DNA of 61,765 bases from Microcaldota archaeon (GCA_021848065.1 JAJZNA010000007.1:1-61765); one strand, 5' to 3'; shown: positions 46,986-56,587, counted from the stretch's first letter. Numbers and translations are program-made. Notes: a model not told the origin generated them from the sequence alone.

Positions 46986-49610
46986 TTATACGTAAGTGCC
47001 TATGGCATAAGAAGGCATTGTGCCCCCTGGGGGGTACGCCCTGGTCCTGATCCAATATAGGTATATGTAGGATGTTGACCCACCAGCGGACGCGCCTGCG
47101 TAGAAGTTGGAATTGGCATTGGAAATGGTGCCAGAATATGACACTATGGTGCTGTAAGGCGGTGCGAGTCCGACTACAGTGTAGAGCCCTGACTGATACA
47201 TTGATCCGGTGTTTGTGGCGAAGTCCATTTCCATGCTTGTCGGAGTGGCTACGACCCTGCTGAAGACGTAGTTCTGGCCCGATGTCGGCATGACCTGGCT
47301 TGAAGCCACTGCTATGGCTGTGCCTGAAGGGCTCACTATTGCAGGAGCGCTGCTATGGTAGAACTCGTAGGTATTGTAATATCCACTTGAGGAAGCAGGC
47401 TGCCTTCCGCCATCCGAAGTGTCAGGGCCTGCGGTGTAAAGCCCTATACCAAGATCGTCTGCCCCGCCATTATACATCCAGCTTGCCTCGGTTATTGTAT
47501 TAAGGGTAGTGAATGCACTGGAATAGTGCAAGGCGGTTGACTGCGCACCGACATTATTCATCATCTCTAGTCCACCTCCACTTATCGCAGGCGTGAATGA
47601 CCCCGCCTGCGCTGAGACGGACCATCCGGAAGGTATGCTGCTTCCCTGGAAATTTGCGTATGTGAGGAAGACTTTTGCACCATTATCGTACTCCCCGTAT
47701 GTCCCGCTGAGCTTTGGCGATTCCCCGGTGTAGCTAGATGTAGAGGCCATAACAGGACTGGACATGAAGTTCATGTATAGCTGCTCCCCGTTAGTCTCGC
47801 CGTTTGGCAGGTTGACAAACACAACAGAAGTGCCGGAAGTTGTGCCGCCGCTCTCTATCCATGCATAAACAGGGGTGGCTCCGTTTCCACCCATATAATT
47901 GCCGGTGCTGAACTCGACATACTGCCACCCGGTTGTAGGGTACGATATGCTCCAAGGTATGGAGAGCCTCTGCTGGAAGTCGCCGGATATTGTGGACGAC
48001 GGGCTTAAGGTTATGACAGTATAATGGTACTGGCTGGACTGGCTGCTGCTTACCACGCCGAAAGTTGTGCTGGGCATCACGAAGTTTGGAGGGGTGGAGC
48101 GTACCCTGAGCCATTGGACAACCATGGCGTTGGCGCCGCTTGGCTGCCTGAATTTTATCTGGGCGTTGTTGAAGGGGAACGCATTTGATACGGTATACTG
48201 GTCTATGTAGTTCAGTTGGCTGTAGGCTTGGGTGCCTGCGCTGTCAATGCCCATGGTCCATACGCCATTCATTATGGGATAAGCACTTGCAGTTGTTGTT
48301 GATGAATTAAGATAAAGCAGGAATGGCAGGGATGTGCCGGACTTGTCCCCCACAAAGCCGCTGCCTCCGACTGGGTTGCAGTTTATGCAGTCGCCGAAGC
48401 CGAACTCGATACCACCATGACCTGCGTTGTCAGCAGGAGTTCCGAGGAAGTCGAGGGTATTGCCTGCACTGAAGCCTGGGGACGATGTGAGGAAATAATA
48501 TCCCGAAGAGGGCGGGGTGAGGACTATCCCGTCATTTACAGTTGCTGAAGAGCCTGAGGACCATTTGGACGAGTTGAGAGAGGTGCCGATGAAGTTGTCA
48601 TAGAACGTGAACACAGAGCCCCCGTTGTCGTTTGCCGCGTACGGGGAGCTGAGTTGCGGAGCCTCCCCGGTAGGGCCCTGCGCTGACATCATGGTAGTGG
48701 ACATGGGAACGAAGTTCATGTATATTGTAGTGCTGCCTGAGGCAGGTATGCTGGAAGCTAAACGCACCCATACCTGTGAGTCTGAAGTAGTGTTGCTGTT
48801 TCCGCTCTCAAGCCATGCTGGCAGCAGGGAGTACCCATTGCCCTGGTAGTAGTTGCCAGTGGTGAAAACCACATTGGTCCATGCGTTGTTGAGGTATTTG
48901 GAATATGTGCTGCTTGCCACATCGATAGCCTGCTGGAACAGTGACGGGGTTGGGGAAGACTGTGTGTTGGTCAGCATTATGGGCACATAGTATATCGTGG
49001 TGGTAGTAGGCACGATGGTGATGGTTGAGGTGGTTGTTTTTGAGGTGGTTGTTTTTGAGGTTGTTGAAATTGATGAAGTAGAGGTTGTGGATATCGAATT
49101 TGCAGTTATCAGAGACGCATATGAAAGGAACTCCCCAGAATACACAACATCATCATACGTGCAGTTGGGCTGTGATATCGCATTGCCAAACTGCGATGCC
49201 GGAGAGTTGCATAGTTTCGCATTTATGGAGAAATAGCCGCTTACCTGCGTCCCGATGGATTGTGCAGGTGTGACAGTGGCATGGCATATCGAAGTGGCGC
49301 CAGGTATCATTATTGATGGAGAGCATGTGCCGGAGAAGGTCTTGCTGCCCAGCACCACATTGGCCCCAGTTACGCTTATTGGCGCGGCGCCGCCGTTGGA
49401 TATTGAGAATATGACATTGGCGCTGTTGGATGCCGTGTCTGAATGGAATATGGCGAAATTGCACTTTACCGGGCCGAACGCAGTGCACTGGCTCTGGAGT
49501 AGGGTCTTGGTCGGATATGCGAAATAGATTAGAGCTGCAAATATTATTGCCACAAGCAGCAGCATGAATCCGTAGGTGGAAAGGAACTCTATAGCGGATT
49601 GCAGCCTCAT
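46986..49610 (-). CDS. Large surface protein with class III-like signal and two DUF2341 domains
   Basis: An 874-residue exported protein. The N-terminus RLQSAIEFLSTYGFMLLLVA (residues 2-21) followed by a hydrophobic stretch is like archaeal type IV pilin/class III signals. A Ser/Thr-rich linker (about 178-212) leads to two similar lectin-like halves (215-525 and 535-874), each with a GNYYQGNG/GNYMGGNG turn, an AWLESG or AWIESG strand and a YMNF element typical of DUF2341. It probably forms a surface filament or adhesin. It is convergent with pelA and divergent from ksgA. Confidence 0.82.
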   Translation of the reverse strand: MRLQSAIEFLSTYGFMLLLVAIIFAALIYFAYPTKTLLQSQCTAFGPVKCNFAIFHSDTASNSANVIFSISNGGAAPISVTGANVVLGSKTFSGTCSPSIMIPGATSICHATVTPAQSIGTQVSGYFSINAKLCNSPASQFGNAISQPNCTYDDVVYSGEFLSYASLITANSISTTSTSSISTTSKTTTSKTTTSTITIVPTTTTIYYVPIMLTNTQSSPTPSLFQQAIDVASSTYSKYLNNAWTNVVFTTGNYYQGNGYSLLPAWLESGNSNTTSDSQVWVRLASSIPASGSTTIYMNFVPMSTTMMSAQGPTGEAPQLSSPYAANDNGGSVFTFYDNFIGTSLNSSKWSSGSSATVNDGIVLTPPSSGYYFLTSSPGFSAGNTLDFLGTPADNAGHGGIEFGFGDCINCNPVGGSGFVGDKSGTSLPFLLYLNSSTTTASAYPIMNGVWTMGIDSAGTQAYSQLNYIDQYTVSNAFPFNNAQIKFRQPSGANAMVVQWLRVRSTPPNFVMPSTTFGVVSSSQSSQYHYTVITLSPSSTISGDFQQRLSIPWSISYPTTGWQYVEFSTGNYMGGNGATPVYAWIESGGTTSGTSVVFVNLPNGETNGEQLYMNFMSSPVMASTSSYTGESPKLSGTYGEYDNGAKVFLTYANFQGSSIPSGWSVSAQAGSFTPAISGGGLEMMNNVGAQSTALHYSSAFTTLNTITEASWMYNGGADDLGIGLYTAGPDTSDGGRQPASSSGYYNTYEFYHSSAPAIVSPSGTAIAVASSQVMPTSGQNYVFSRVVATPTSMEMDFATNTGSMYQSGLYTVVGLAPPYSTIVSYSGTISNANSNFYAGASAGGSTSYIYLYWIRTRAYPPGGTMPSYAIGTYV

Positions 49611-49676
49611 GATACCCTAATATTAACCTAGCGCCAAAAGTTATTAATCCAACGTATGTGCACAACGGTGCCTTGA

Positions 49677-50462
49677 ATGTACGATCTAGGTATGATAAGG
49701 GCAAAGAAGAGGCTTGGGCAGGTATTCCTTTCAAACCCTGCAATAGCCGAGGCCGAGGCGGCACACGCAATAGACAAAGTGGTCCTTGAACTCGGGCCGG
49801 GGCCTGGAATACTTACCGCCGCACTTTGCAAGAATGCCAAGAGGGTTATTGCTGTGGAGAAAGACAGCCTCATGTGCACCCTGCTAAAGCACAATGTAAA
49901 ATCCAGCAAGCTTAAGCTCATAAACAAGGATTTCTTCAAGGCTGCCGAGGAGGAGCTGGAGCTGGGATCTGTGGACATCATGATATCCAACGTGCCGTAC
50001 AACCTTTCAAGCAAGGTCATAGAGTGGCTTGGAAGGCATGGTATGCAGGCGGTGCTGTGCCTACAGAAGGAGTTCGTGGACCATATGCTGGCAAAGCCAG
50101 ATACAAAAGACTATTCCAAGCTCAGCGTTATGGCGTCCTTGATGTTTCGCACTACCAAGATAATGAACGTCCCCAAAGGCAACTTCAGGCCCATCCCCAA
50201 GGTCGACTCCGCAATAATATACGTAAAGCCGAAAGGAGTTAGAATGGCAGAGCGGGATATGTTCCTAATAGGGCTTATAATGCAGCACAAGAAGAAGACG
50301 GTGTACAACGCAATACTTGATTCGGATTCGGCTATAGGCGTGGACAGGAAAAAGCTTGCAGGCATGTGCAATGGCATAATCCACAGGGATGACAGGGTAT
50401 TCAAGCTTCCTCCAGAGGAGATACTCGCAATTGCCGTGCAGCTTGGGAGTTTACTAGAATGA
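49677..50462 (+). CDS. ksgA: rRNA adenine dimethyltransferase KsgA/Dim1
   Basis: Dimethylates two adjacent adenines at the 3' end of 16S rRNA in late 30S assembly. The 261 residues have KKRLGQVFLSNPAIAEAEA, the SAM site KVVLELGPGPGILTAALC, ISNVPYNLSSKVIEWL (motif IV, NVPY for the common NLPY) and a C-terminal rRNA-binding part. M6 (49692, MIRAKKRLGQ) is a more usual start than ATG 49677. It converges on the MBL-fold gene with a 9-base overlap. Confidence 0.94.
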   Translation: MYDLGMIRAKKRLGQVFLSNPAIAEAEAAHAIDKVVLELGPGPGILTAALCKNAKRVIAVEKDSLMCTLLKHNVKSSKLKLINKDFFKAAEEELELGSVDIMISNVPYNLSSKVIEWLGRHGMQAVLCLQKEFVDHMLAKPDTKDYSKLSVMASLMFRTTKIMNVPKGNFRPIPKVDSAIIYVKPKGVRMAERDMFLIGLIMQHKKKTVYNAILDSDSAIGVDRKKLAGMCNGIIHRDDRVFKLPPEEILAIAVQLGSLLE

Positions 50463-51110
50463 ATACTTAGGCTCCTCGGTCTCCTCAAGTATTATGCCGT
50501 TCTTAACATGCTCGAGGAACTTCTTTTCGGCCTCCTTTGAGCCGTCCTTGCCAAGCAGCATGCGGTAATGCATGGGGGCCACCTTCTGCGCCTTTATGGC
50601 ATGTGCAGCCTGGACGGCCTCGTCAACATTCATGACATACGTGCCGCCCATTGGTATCAAGGCCAGATCTGTTACGATCTTGGCCATCTCGTTTATGAAG
50701 TCAGTGTCACCTGCATGGTATACCTTCGTGCCGTTTATGTTGAGCACGTATCCCACCCACTTGCTCTCCTTTGGATGGTAGTGTACCCGGTTAGGAACGC
50801 TATTGTAAGCAGGCACGGTGTCGAACTCAAAGTTTCCGGAGGAGTAGTGGTTGTCGGGCTCGACGCCTATTACCTCGCCCCCGGGTATCTTATCCACGCT
50901 GTCCTTTGGCACGTATACCTTGGTGTCATCACGGATTATGAGCTTTAGGTCCTCCTCGCTTAGATGGTCGTGGTGCGGGTGGGTTATCAATATGAAATCA
51001 GCCGGCACGCGGGTGTTCCTTATGTTGAAAGGGTCTATGTATACGTTCTTACCGTCAAGTTTTAGCAGGAAGCTGGCATGACCAATCCACTTTATGAATC
51101 CGAGGTCCAT
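50454..51110 (-). CDS. Metallo-beta-lactamase-fold hydrolase (UPF0173 type)
   Basis: A 218-residue metal-dependent hydrolase. The metal motif is THPHHDHLS (residues 44-52), and further ligands occur in VYHAGDTDF and PMHYR. The N-terminal IGHASFLLKLDGKNVYIDP is typical of the UlaG/UPF0173 group. UlaG-like members cleave phosphodiester or lactone bonds, but the substrate here is unknown. The gene is divergent from prs across 68 bases. Confidence 0.88.
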   Translation of the reverse strand: MDLGFIKWIGHASFLLKLDGKNVYIDPFNIRNTRVPADFILITHPHHDHLSEEDLKLIIRDDTKVYVPKDSVDKIPGGEVIGVEPDNHYSSGNFEFDTVPAYNSVPNRVHYHPKESKWVGYVLNINGTKVYHAGDTDFINEMAKIVTDLALIPMGGTYVMNVDEAVQAAHAIKAQKVAPMHYRMLLGKDGSKEAEKKFLEHVKNGIILEETEEPKYSF

Positions 51111-51178
51111 TTTAATCGAGTCGTATTGGCTCCGAGCAGGATTTTAAGCTTTTGCATTCAATTCCTGATTGTGAGATT

Positions 51179-52057
51179 ATGATGGTTCTAGGGGGCACAG
51201 CCAGCAATGGCTTGGACATCTCGCTTGCAAGGATACTGAACGCAGATCTCGGCAAAATAGAGACCACAAAGTTTCCTGACGGGGAGATAAAGGTAAGACT
51301 TCCCGAGATTGATGACAACAGCATAGTCATAGTGCAGTCCACCCACTACCCCCAGGAGAAGAACCTGTTCGAGCTAATGTTCACGGCATACGCGCTCAAG
51401 GAGAGGAATGCGAATGTTTGCGCGGTGCTGCCGTACCTTGCATATGCCAGGCAGAACAAGAGCTTCGCGCCAGGCGAAGCAGTAAGCATAAATGCAGTGC
51501 TTAACATGCTTGAAGCAGCAGGCATAAACGCGCTGGTCACAGTAAATCCGCACAAGAGCGAGCCCCTGGACTTGTTCAAGGGCAAGGTCTGCATAGTCAA
51601 CTCTGCGCACACGCTTGCGCAAGGAGTTAAGGCGCACTTGAAGAACCCGTTCGTTCTTGCACCTGACAGCAGCGCCCTAAGCGTGGCCAAACCTGCAGCG
51701 GAGGTCCTCGGATGCGAGTACACTTACATAGACAAGCATAGGGATGCGTACGGAAACGTCACGATGCAGAAGGCGCACGGAGGCAACTTCAAGGGCAAGG
51801 ATGTGGTTATAGTGGATGACATGATAGCTGCGGGCAGCACCATAGAGCTTGCCACGCGCTTTGCATACACTGAGGGCGCCGCATCAGTATCAGCAGCATG
51901 CATACACCTGGTCATGGTGAACAATGCATACCAGAGGCTGAAGAATGCCGGAGTGGACAAGATATTCGGCACAAACACGATACCGTTTGACAAGGCAGAG
52001 ATCATAGACGTTGCAGAGGACGTTGCAAAATGCGTCAGCAGCGTGTACAAGGAGTAG
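51179..52057 (+). CDS. prs: Ribose-phosphate pyrophosphokinase
   Basis: Makes PRPP from ribose 5-phosphate and ATP for purine, pyrimidine, His and Trp routes; PurF in this window consumes it. From ATG 51179 it has 292 residues, with the ATP flexible loop YARQNKSFAPGEAVS, TVNPHKSE, and the PRPP loop VVIVDDMIAAGST. The short archaeal form lacks bacterial C-terminal extensions. Upstream ORF extension (51152) lies before the first ATG pair and is rejected. Confidence 0.94.
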   Translation: MMVLGGTASNGLDISLARILNADLGKIETTKFPDGEIKVRLPEIDDNSIVIVQSTHYPQEKNLFELMFTAYALKERNANVCAVLPYLAYARQNKSFAPGEAVSINAVLNMLEAAGINALVTVNPHKSEPLDLFKGKVCIVNSAHTLAQGVKAHLKNPFVLAPDSSALSVAKPAAEVLGCEYTYIDKHRDAYGNVTMQKAHGGNFKGKDVVIVDDMIAAGSTIELATRFAYTEGAASVSAACIHLVMVNNAYQRLKNAGVDKIFGTNTIPFDKAEIIDVAEDVAKCVSSVYKE

Positions 52058-52072
52058 GGCTGCGGATAAAGC

Positions 52073-53794
52073 TTATAGGGATAGGAACCTCATTTCGGCT
52101 TTGCTGTCCAGCTTGTAGAATCCGTATTTCTCAAACTGGACTATGTCCCCTTCATCAAGGTTTGACGCGTAGCCTTCTGCAACTCCGCACTTTTCAATGA
52201 TGCTTCCCTCATTGAACGAATCGCCTGATAGCAGTGGCCCTATGTCCCATAGACAGCATTTTACACTGCCGTCCTTGTTTACCCAGCTTATCTTTTTGGC
52301 TTCGATGTTTTCGGATCCGCCATACGATGCAGTTATTGAGCCTGAAATAGAATCTATTCTAACGTTGTAAGCCTCTTTCAGCCTCACAACATCGCCTGGC
52401 CTGAGGCCCTTTGCATCCTCTGAGCCTATAAGCACATCGCTTTTTGCGTAGTACGTCCTATTGCCCAGATCCACGGACGGATGCAATCGCATCGATATCC
52501 CCTTAACCCCTTCCAGGCCTTTTACATGCATCTCTGCGGGAGATTCTATGAAGAAGAGTCTCTTGGCGCCCTTGTCGGCCATCTTGCGGTTTATGTTGAG
52601 CAGTACGGATATGTCTACTACGCTCTCAGACTTCCCCATCCCGAAGCTTAGGGCGAATTCCCTTATTGCAGCTGGGAGTATGCCACGGCGCTTTAGTGCG
52701 CGTATGGTTACCAGCCTAGGATCGTCATAGCCGGCTATCTGCTTGCTCGCTATAAGCTCCCTTATCTTCCTTTTGGAAGTGGCATTGTTGGATATCTCAA
52801 GCCTGGAGAAGCTCGTTATCCTTGGATTCCTCAGGCCCAGTGCATCGAGCACAGCGAAATATAGTTCGTCGCGCATCTCGTACTCCTTGCTCCTCACCAC
52901 ATCAGTTATGCCGTTTGTTGAGTCCATGATGGGTGTGCAGAAGTCGTACGTAGGCCAGACATGGTACTTTTTGCCCTGCCTGTAGTGCGGGGAATGTTTT
53001 ATGCGAAATAGCGTGGGGTCACGCATGGTGGTGTTTACGGAGCCAAGATCGGAGTTGAGCCTCACTATGGCCTCATTGTCCCCGAAACCTCCATTAAGCA
53101 TCTTCTCCCAGAGGCCCAGGTTTGTGGCGTTGTCCTGGCTCTTGTGTGAACACGCAATGCCGCTGTCCCTGCTCTTTTTTACTTCTAAAGTATTGCATGT
53201 GCACACATATGCCATGCCTTTGCCTATGACTGATGAAGCATATTGGTAAAGGGAAGGTATTGCGTCGCTTGCATAGTACTCCGAATCGAATTTAAGCCCG
53301 AGCCAGGCCAGGTCCTCCTTTATGGAATCGACGAATTCCTGGCGCTCGTTGTCGGGGTTTGTGTCGTCGAAGTAGAGCATCAGCTTTCCAGAGTATGCCT
53401 TCCTAAGTTCGTCCTCTATGAATATGGGCTTCGCATGGCCTATGTGAAGGTAGCCTCCAGGCTCTGGAGGGAACCTTGTTACAAACTTGCCGTGCTCTGC
53501 ACCAGGTATTGAAAAGCTGTGCAAGGCGGACTTCTGTGCCTTCGTAGCCTCTGCGGCCTTGAATTCATCGGAATATGCGGAGTATTCTTCATCAATGGCA
53601 TTGCGCGCCATGGAGTTGACCTTATCCACTTCGGATTTGACTTCAGAGCGCAGCAGCCCCATATCAGACTTTGAACCTGGAAAAAGGGAGATGACCTTAC
53701 TCATCACAGCGCCTTCGCTGGCCTTGCCATAGTCCATGGCATTCTTTATAGCATACTTCCTTATTGCGGATTTGACATCGCTTCCCAAGACCAT
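52073..53794 (-). CDS. gltX: Glutamyl-tRNA synthetase, archaeal type
   Basis: A 573-residue class I synthetase. The HIGH motif is FPPEPGGYLHIGHAKPIF; the KMSKS counterpart is NNATSKRKIRELI; the anticodon-binding beta barrels of the GlnRS-like archaeal form occupy the last 200 residues (RTYYAKSDVLIGSEDAKGLRPGD). Archaea usually use this non-discriminating enzyme with GatDE to make Gln-tRNA; no gat genes are in the window. It converges on prs with a 15-base gap. Confidence 0.94.
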   Translation of the reverse strand: MVLGSDVKSAIRKYAIKNAMDYGKASEGAVMSKVISLFPGSKSDMGLLRSEVKSEVDKVNSMARNAIDEEYSAYSDEFKAAEATKAQKSALHSFSIPGAEHGKFVTRFPPEPGGYLHIGHAKPIFIEDELRKAYSGKLMLYFDDTNPDNERQEFVDSIKEDLAWLGLKFDSEYYASDAIPSLYQYASSVIGKGMAYVCTCNTLEVKKSRDSGIACSHKSQDNATNLGLWEKMLNGGFGDNEAIVRLNSDLGSVNTTMRDPTLFRIKHSPHYRQGKKYHVWPTYDFCTPIMDSTNGITDVVRSKEYEMRDELYFAVLDALGLRNPRITSFSRLEISNNATSKRKIRELIASKQIAGYDDPRLVTIRALKRRGILPAAIREFALSFGMGKSESVVDISVLLNINRKMADKGAKRLFFIESPAEMHVKGLEGVKGISMRLHPSVDLGNRTYYAKSDVLIGSEDAKGLRPGDVVRLKEAYNVRIDSISGSITASYGGSENIEAKKISWVNKDGSVKCCLWDIGPLLSGDSFNEGSIIEKCGVAEGYASNLDEGDIVQFEKYGFYKLDSKAEMRFLSL

Positions 53795-53804
53795 ATTATC
53801 GCTG

Positions 53805-54413
53805 CTAGATTGGAGCTATGTTCATAGGTCCGTATATGGTACCGTTGGCAGTTATAAGCGCCGATACCCTGAGCTTGATCTGCGTGCCTATAGCATCCTG
53901 GAGGGGCAGGTTTAGGGTGGTGTTCACGTACGTCTTATTTATGGGCAGAAGAACGCTCTGCGAACCTACGGTGAAGCTTATCGACTCTGGCAGGGAAACG
54001 TAAACCGGCCCGGTAAAGTTCAGGCATCCGAACTGCACAGGCGCAGTGCTGTTCTTGATGTAATTGTACAGATCATGCGAAGTTATATTGCCCAGGGCAA
54101 CGTCGAAGTTGAGCCCGGAATTATAGAAATTGGATACGGAATTGTTGTTCTCAAGGGATGTGAGCGCAGTGGTTACGTTAGACATGGTGGCGTTATTGTT
54201 GCTGTTGTTTGAGCAGCTTACAGTTATTGACACCGGACTGCCATATCCAGACACTGTCCCGTTGGCGATGCCCTGCCCGTAAACTGTCAGGGGCACGGTG
54301 GTAGTAGACTGCCCAGGGGCAGTGCCGAAGTTTGTCAGAGTTACATATGAGCTTATGAACATGGCCGCAATAATTATGGCCACTATTAGCTCGCCTGCCT
54401 TCTTTTTGTCCAT
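53805..54413 (-). CDS. Membrane-anchored, Asn/Thr-rich extracytoplasmic protein
   Basis: A 202-residue protein with an N-terminal helix (residues 8-30, GELIVAIIIAAMFISSYVTL) after a short KKK patch, then a Ser/Thr/Asn-rich outer domain holding many N-x-S/T sequons and two Cys. The KKKAGELIVAI start is similar to archaeal pilin-like N-termini. The gene is 10 bases from the gltX start on the same strand. Family not recognised; probably glycosylated surface protein. Confidence 0.65.
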   Translation of the reverse strand: MDKKKAGELIVAIIIAAMFISSYVTLTNFGTAPGQSTTTVPLTVYGQGIANGTVSGYGSPVSITVSCSNNSNNNATMSNVTTALTSLENNNSVSNFYNSGLNFDVALGNITSHDLYNYIKNSTAPVQFGCLNFTGPVYVSLPESISFTVGSQSVLLPINKTYVNTTLNLPLQDAIGTQIKLRVSALITANGTIYGPMNIAPI

Positions 54414-54481
54414 GGAATCACAACCTTTTTATTAATGACTTAATAAATAGACGTTTGTATTATATAGTTATTGGTGATGAC

Positions 54482-55174
54482 GTGAGTTTTAATGATGGCG
54501 ACTTTGTAAAGATAGACTATACTGCAAGGAGAACTGACGGGTCTTTAGTATACACCACTGATGAGAAGGTTGCGAAAGATGCTGACAGGTTCAATGCTGA
54601 GGCCAGGTATGGTCCACAGCTCGTAGTGATAGGCAAGGATACGGTAGTTAAGGGAGTCGATGCTGCAGTAAGAGGGATGGCAGTTGGAGAGGCTAAGAAG
54701 GTAGAGCTTAAGCCTGCAGATGCTTTCGGAGAGAGGAACGAGGAGCTCGTGAACGTCATGAGGCTCTCAGACTTCAAGGAGCGTGAGGTATATCCGCAGC
54801 CAGGCATGCAGGTCAATATAGATGGATCCATAGCCACGATAAAGAGCGTGAATTCAGGAAGGGTTGTAGTGGACCTCAACCACCCCCTTGCAGGAGAGGT
54901 GCTGGTTTACGACATAAAAGTTGTTGAAAAGCTCGAATCTGAAGAGGGTAAGGTGAAGGCAATAGCAGAGCACTATTCGCTCAAGCCTGACGGCGTATCG
55001 GTCTCGGGAAAGGTGGCAAGAATGTCGTTCGGCGCATCTGTTGAGAAGAATGCCGATTTTGTGATAAACAAGGCAACTGCAGCAGAGATGGTGCTCAGGT
55101 ACCTGCCCTCAGTTGAGAAAGTAGTCACCGAAGAAGAATACGCCAGAAGCAAGGAGGGCGCCAAGCAGGCTTGA
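54482..55174 (+). CDS. FKBP-type peptidyl-prolyl isomerase (SlyD-like)
   Basis: A 230-residue proline isomerase/chaperone. The FKBP core is DFVKIDYTARRTDGSLVYTT, VVIGKDTVVKGVDAAVRGMAVG and KKVELKPADAFGERNEELV, followed by the insert-in-flap chaperone domain (90-140) and VDLNHPLAGEVLVYDIKV. The C-terminal 75 residues are an extra archaeal domain. GTG 54482 is preferred over TTG 54455, because TATTATATAG just upstream looks like the TATA box of a near-leaderless mRNA. Confidence 0.9.
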   Translation: MSFNDGDFVKIDYTARRTDGSLVYTTDEKVAKDADRFNAEARYGPQLVVIGKDTVVKGVDAAVRGMAVGEAKKVELKPADAFGERNEELVNVMRLSDFKEREVYPQPGMQVNIDGSIATIKSVNSGRVVVDLNHPLAGEVLVYDIKVVEKLESEEGKVKAIAEHYSLKPDGVSVSGKVARMSFGASVEKNADFVINKATAAEMVLRYLPSVEKVVTEEEYARSKEGAKQA

Positions 55175-55215
55175 AGCCTGTAGGCCTTCTTTTTCACTTT
55201 TTTCTGTTTTTGATT
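55171..55215 (+). terminator. Terminator after the FKBP gene
   Basis: A bulged hairpin (GAAGCC ... GGCCTTC) overlaps the stop codon and is followed by three T-rich clusters (TTTTT, TTTTTT, TTTTT), a common archaeal transcript end. Confidence 0.6.
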
Positions 55216-55297
55216 TGATTTAACCTAGCATTGCTTTTATATTTGGATTTGGCTAGCGCTGCTGCGGCTATGGCTTATAGTGAGAATAAGACAGTAT

Positions 55298-55486
55298 TCA
55301 GTCGTTTATGTTTATTGCGTATGTGCCGTTTACCTTTATTCCGAGCTTCTTTGCAACTTCTGACTTCTCAACATTTAGTATGACTACCTGTCCGCTCCAC
55401 TTTGTGGTGAGGTTAGACTGGCTGCATAGCGGGCACACGTTACCCTGTGCGATTATCAAGCGGTCATTTCTGCATGCGTATTCCAT
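55298..55486 (-). CDS. spt4: Transcription elongation factor Spt4
   Basis: A 62-residue partner of Spt5. The C-terminal half KSEVAKKLGIKVNGTYAININD and WSGQVVILNV are clear family features, and CPLC gives the second zinc pair. The first pair is incomplete: ACRND replaces the expected A-C-R-x-C, leaving three Cys. Some archaeal Spt4 proteins bind zinc with fewer Cys, but here metal binding may be altered. It is 28 bases downstream of rpo7 on the same strand, the usual archaeal order. Confidence 0.9.
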   Translation of the reverse strand: MEYACRNDRLIIAQGNVCPLCSQSNLTTKWSGQVVILNVEKSEVAKKLGIKVNGTYAININD

Positions 55487-55513
55487 GTATATCGCTTTGT
55501 ATTTTGGTTATTC

Positions 55514-56131
55514 TTATTTCTTTTGCTTTGGACCTCTTGGCGCCCTCCTTTCCCTAGGATGCCTCTCAGGCCTCCTTGCTGCGCCTATCCACTCAGGCTT
55601 GCCGAGCCCGTCGGGCCTCATGGTCAGTGCTATCTTCGCGTCCTTTATGTTGGACTTTATGCTTATGGATGATACCTTTGCATACACGGTATCACCCTTC
55701 TTAAGGCTCTTTCCGGAGTTCTTGGATACGAAGGCCATTGATTTCTTATCATAAGTTATGAAGTCCGTAGTTATCTGGGACAGGTGCACCAGGCCATCTA
55801 TAGGGCCTAACCTTACGAAGCATCCGAAATCGGCAAGCTCGGATACCTCCCCAAGCACTACCTCATCTATGCCAAGGCTGAATGAAAGGGTGTCAAACTT
55901 CAGGTTGTGGTGCGTGGAGGGATCGCTTGGCATGATGGCGCCATCGCTTACGTCCCTTACGTTGAATATTGCAAGTATTATGCCGAGATCCTTGTCTAGC
56001 GTCCTCTCGTACTTCAGCCTGAGTATTTCAAGTGCGGTCTTCTCAAGGTCCTGGCCGAAGTACTTTGGAGGTATGCTTATCGTGTCCTCTATAGTAGTTA
56101 TATAATACAAATTATGCACCAGAATAGGCAT
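55514..56131 (-). CDS. rpoE1: RNA polymerase subunit Rpo7 (RpoE')
   Basis: A 205-residue stalk subunit that pairs with Rpo4 and contacts emerging RNA. The N-terminal tip domain is YYITTIEDTISIPPKYFG; the S1/OB domain is VVLGEVSELADFGCFVRLGPIDGLVHLSQI, about residues 90-120, then DTVYAKVSSISIKSNIKDAKIALTMR. A basic, Arg/Pro-rich tail (180-205, PERHPRERRAPRGPKQKK) is longer than usual and probably binds RNA. Co-transcribed with spt4. Confidence 0.94.
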   Translation of the reverse strand: MPILVHNLYYITTIEDTISIPPKYFGQDLEKTALEILRLKYERTLDKDLGIILAIFNVRDVSDGAIMPSDPSTHHNLKFDTLSFSLGIDEVVLGEVSELADFGCFVRLGPIDGLVHLSQITTDFITYDKKSMAFVSKNSGKSLKKGDTVYAKVSSISIKSNIKDAKIALTMRPDGLGKPEWIGAARRPERHPRERRAPRGPKQKK

Positions 56132-56224
56132 TAGCGATGATATTTATCTAAAGATAAGGTATATTAGCGTTTCTGTGTCCTGCCGCTGGATGCCCAATGA
56201 CGCGTCGTACGAGTCGTTATCACG

Positions 56225-56587
56225 CTACCTGAATGAGCCGTCCCTTGAAACGCTGTATGTTGCTATGCCCCTGGACCTCAGCTCGCGCTTAAGCTTGATG
56301 TCATTGGTGCATACCCCTGAGAACCTCCTTGCGCTCCTGAGTATCCACTTGTCCACATACTCTTCATTGTCCACTATGTCTATGCCATAGCTCTTGATCA
56401 TGGCAAGCGCCACCTTGGCATGCTTGCTGCTTGACTTCCTGCTCCTTGAGATCAGCGTGAGCTCCTTGACCACGCCCTTTGATATGACCGGGGCCATGTC
56501 CAGATTCTCCTTGATGCCTTTGAACACATCTACCCGGTTAGACAGGCCAAAGAGTATGGAGCTGGTGTCCAGGATTATGCGATCCAT
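56225..56587 (-). CDS. PIN-domain protein (Fcf1/Utp24-like)
   Basis: A 120-residue PIN nuclease-fold protein. Conserved acids are D7 (RIILDTSSIL), E42 region (VVKELTLI), D76 (IVDNEEYVDKWIL) and D95 (CTNDIKLKREL). This small single-domain form next to rpo7/spt4 matches archaeal relatives of Fcf1, which in eukaryotes cleaves pre-18S rRNA. A toxin VapC role is less likely because no antitoxin gene is adjacent. Confidence 0.85.
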   Translation of the reverse strand: MDRIILDTSSILFGLSNRVDVFKGIKENLDMAPVISKGVVKELTLISRSRKSSSKHAKVALAMIKSYGIDIVDNEEYVDKWILRSARRFSGVCTNDIKLKRELRSRGIATYSVSRDGSFR

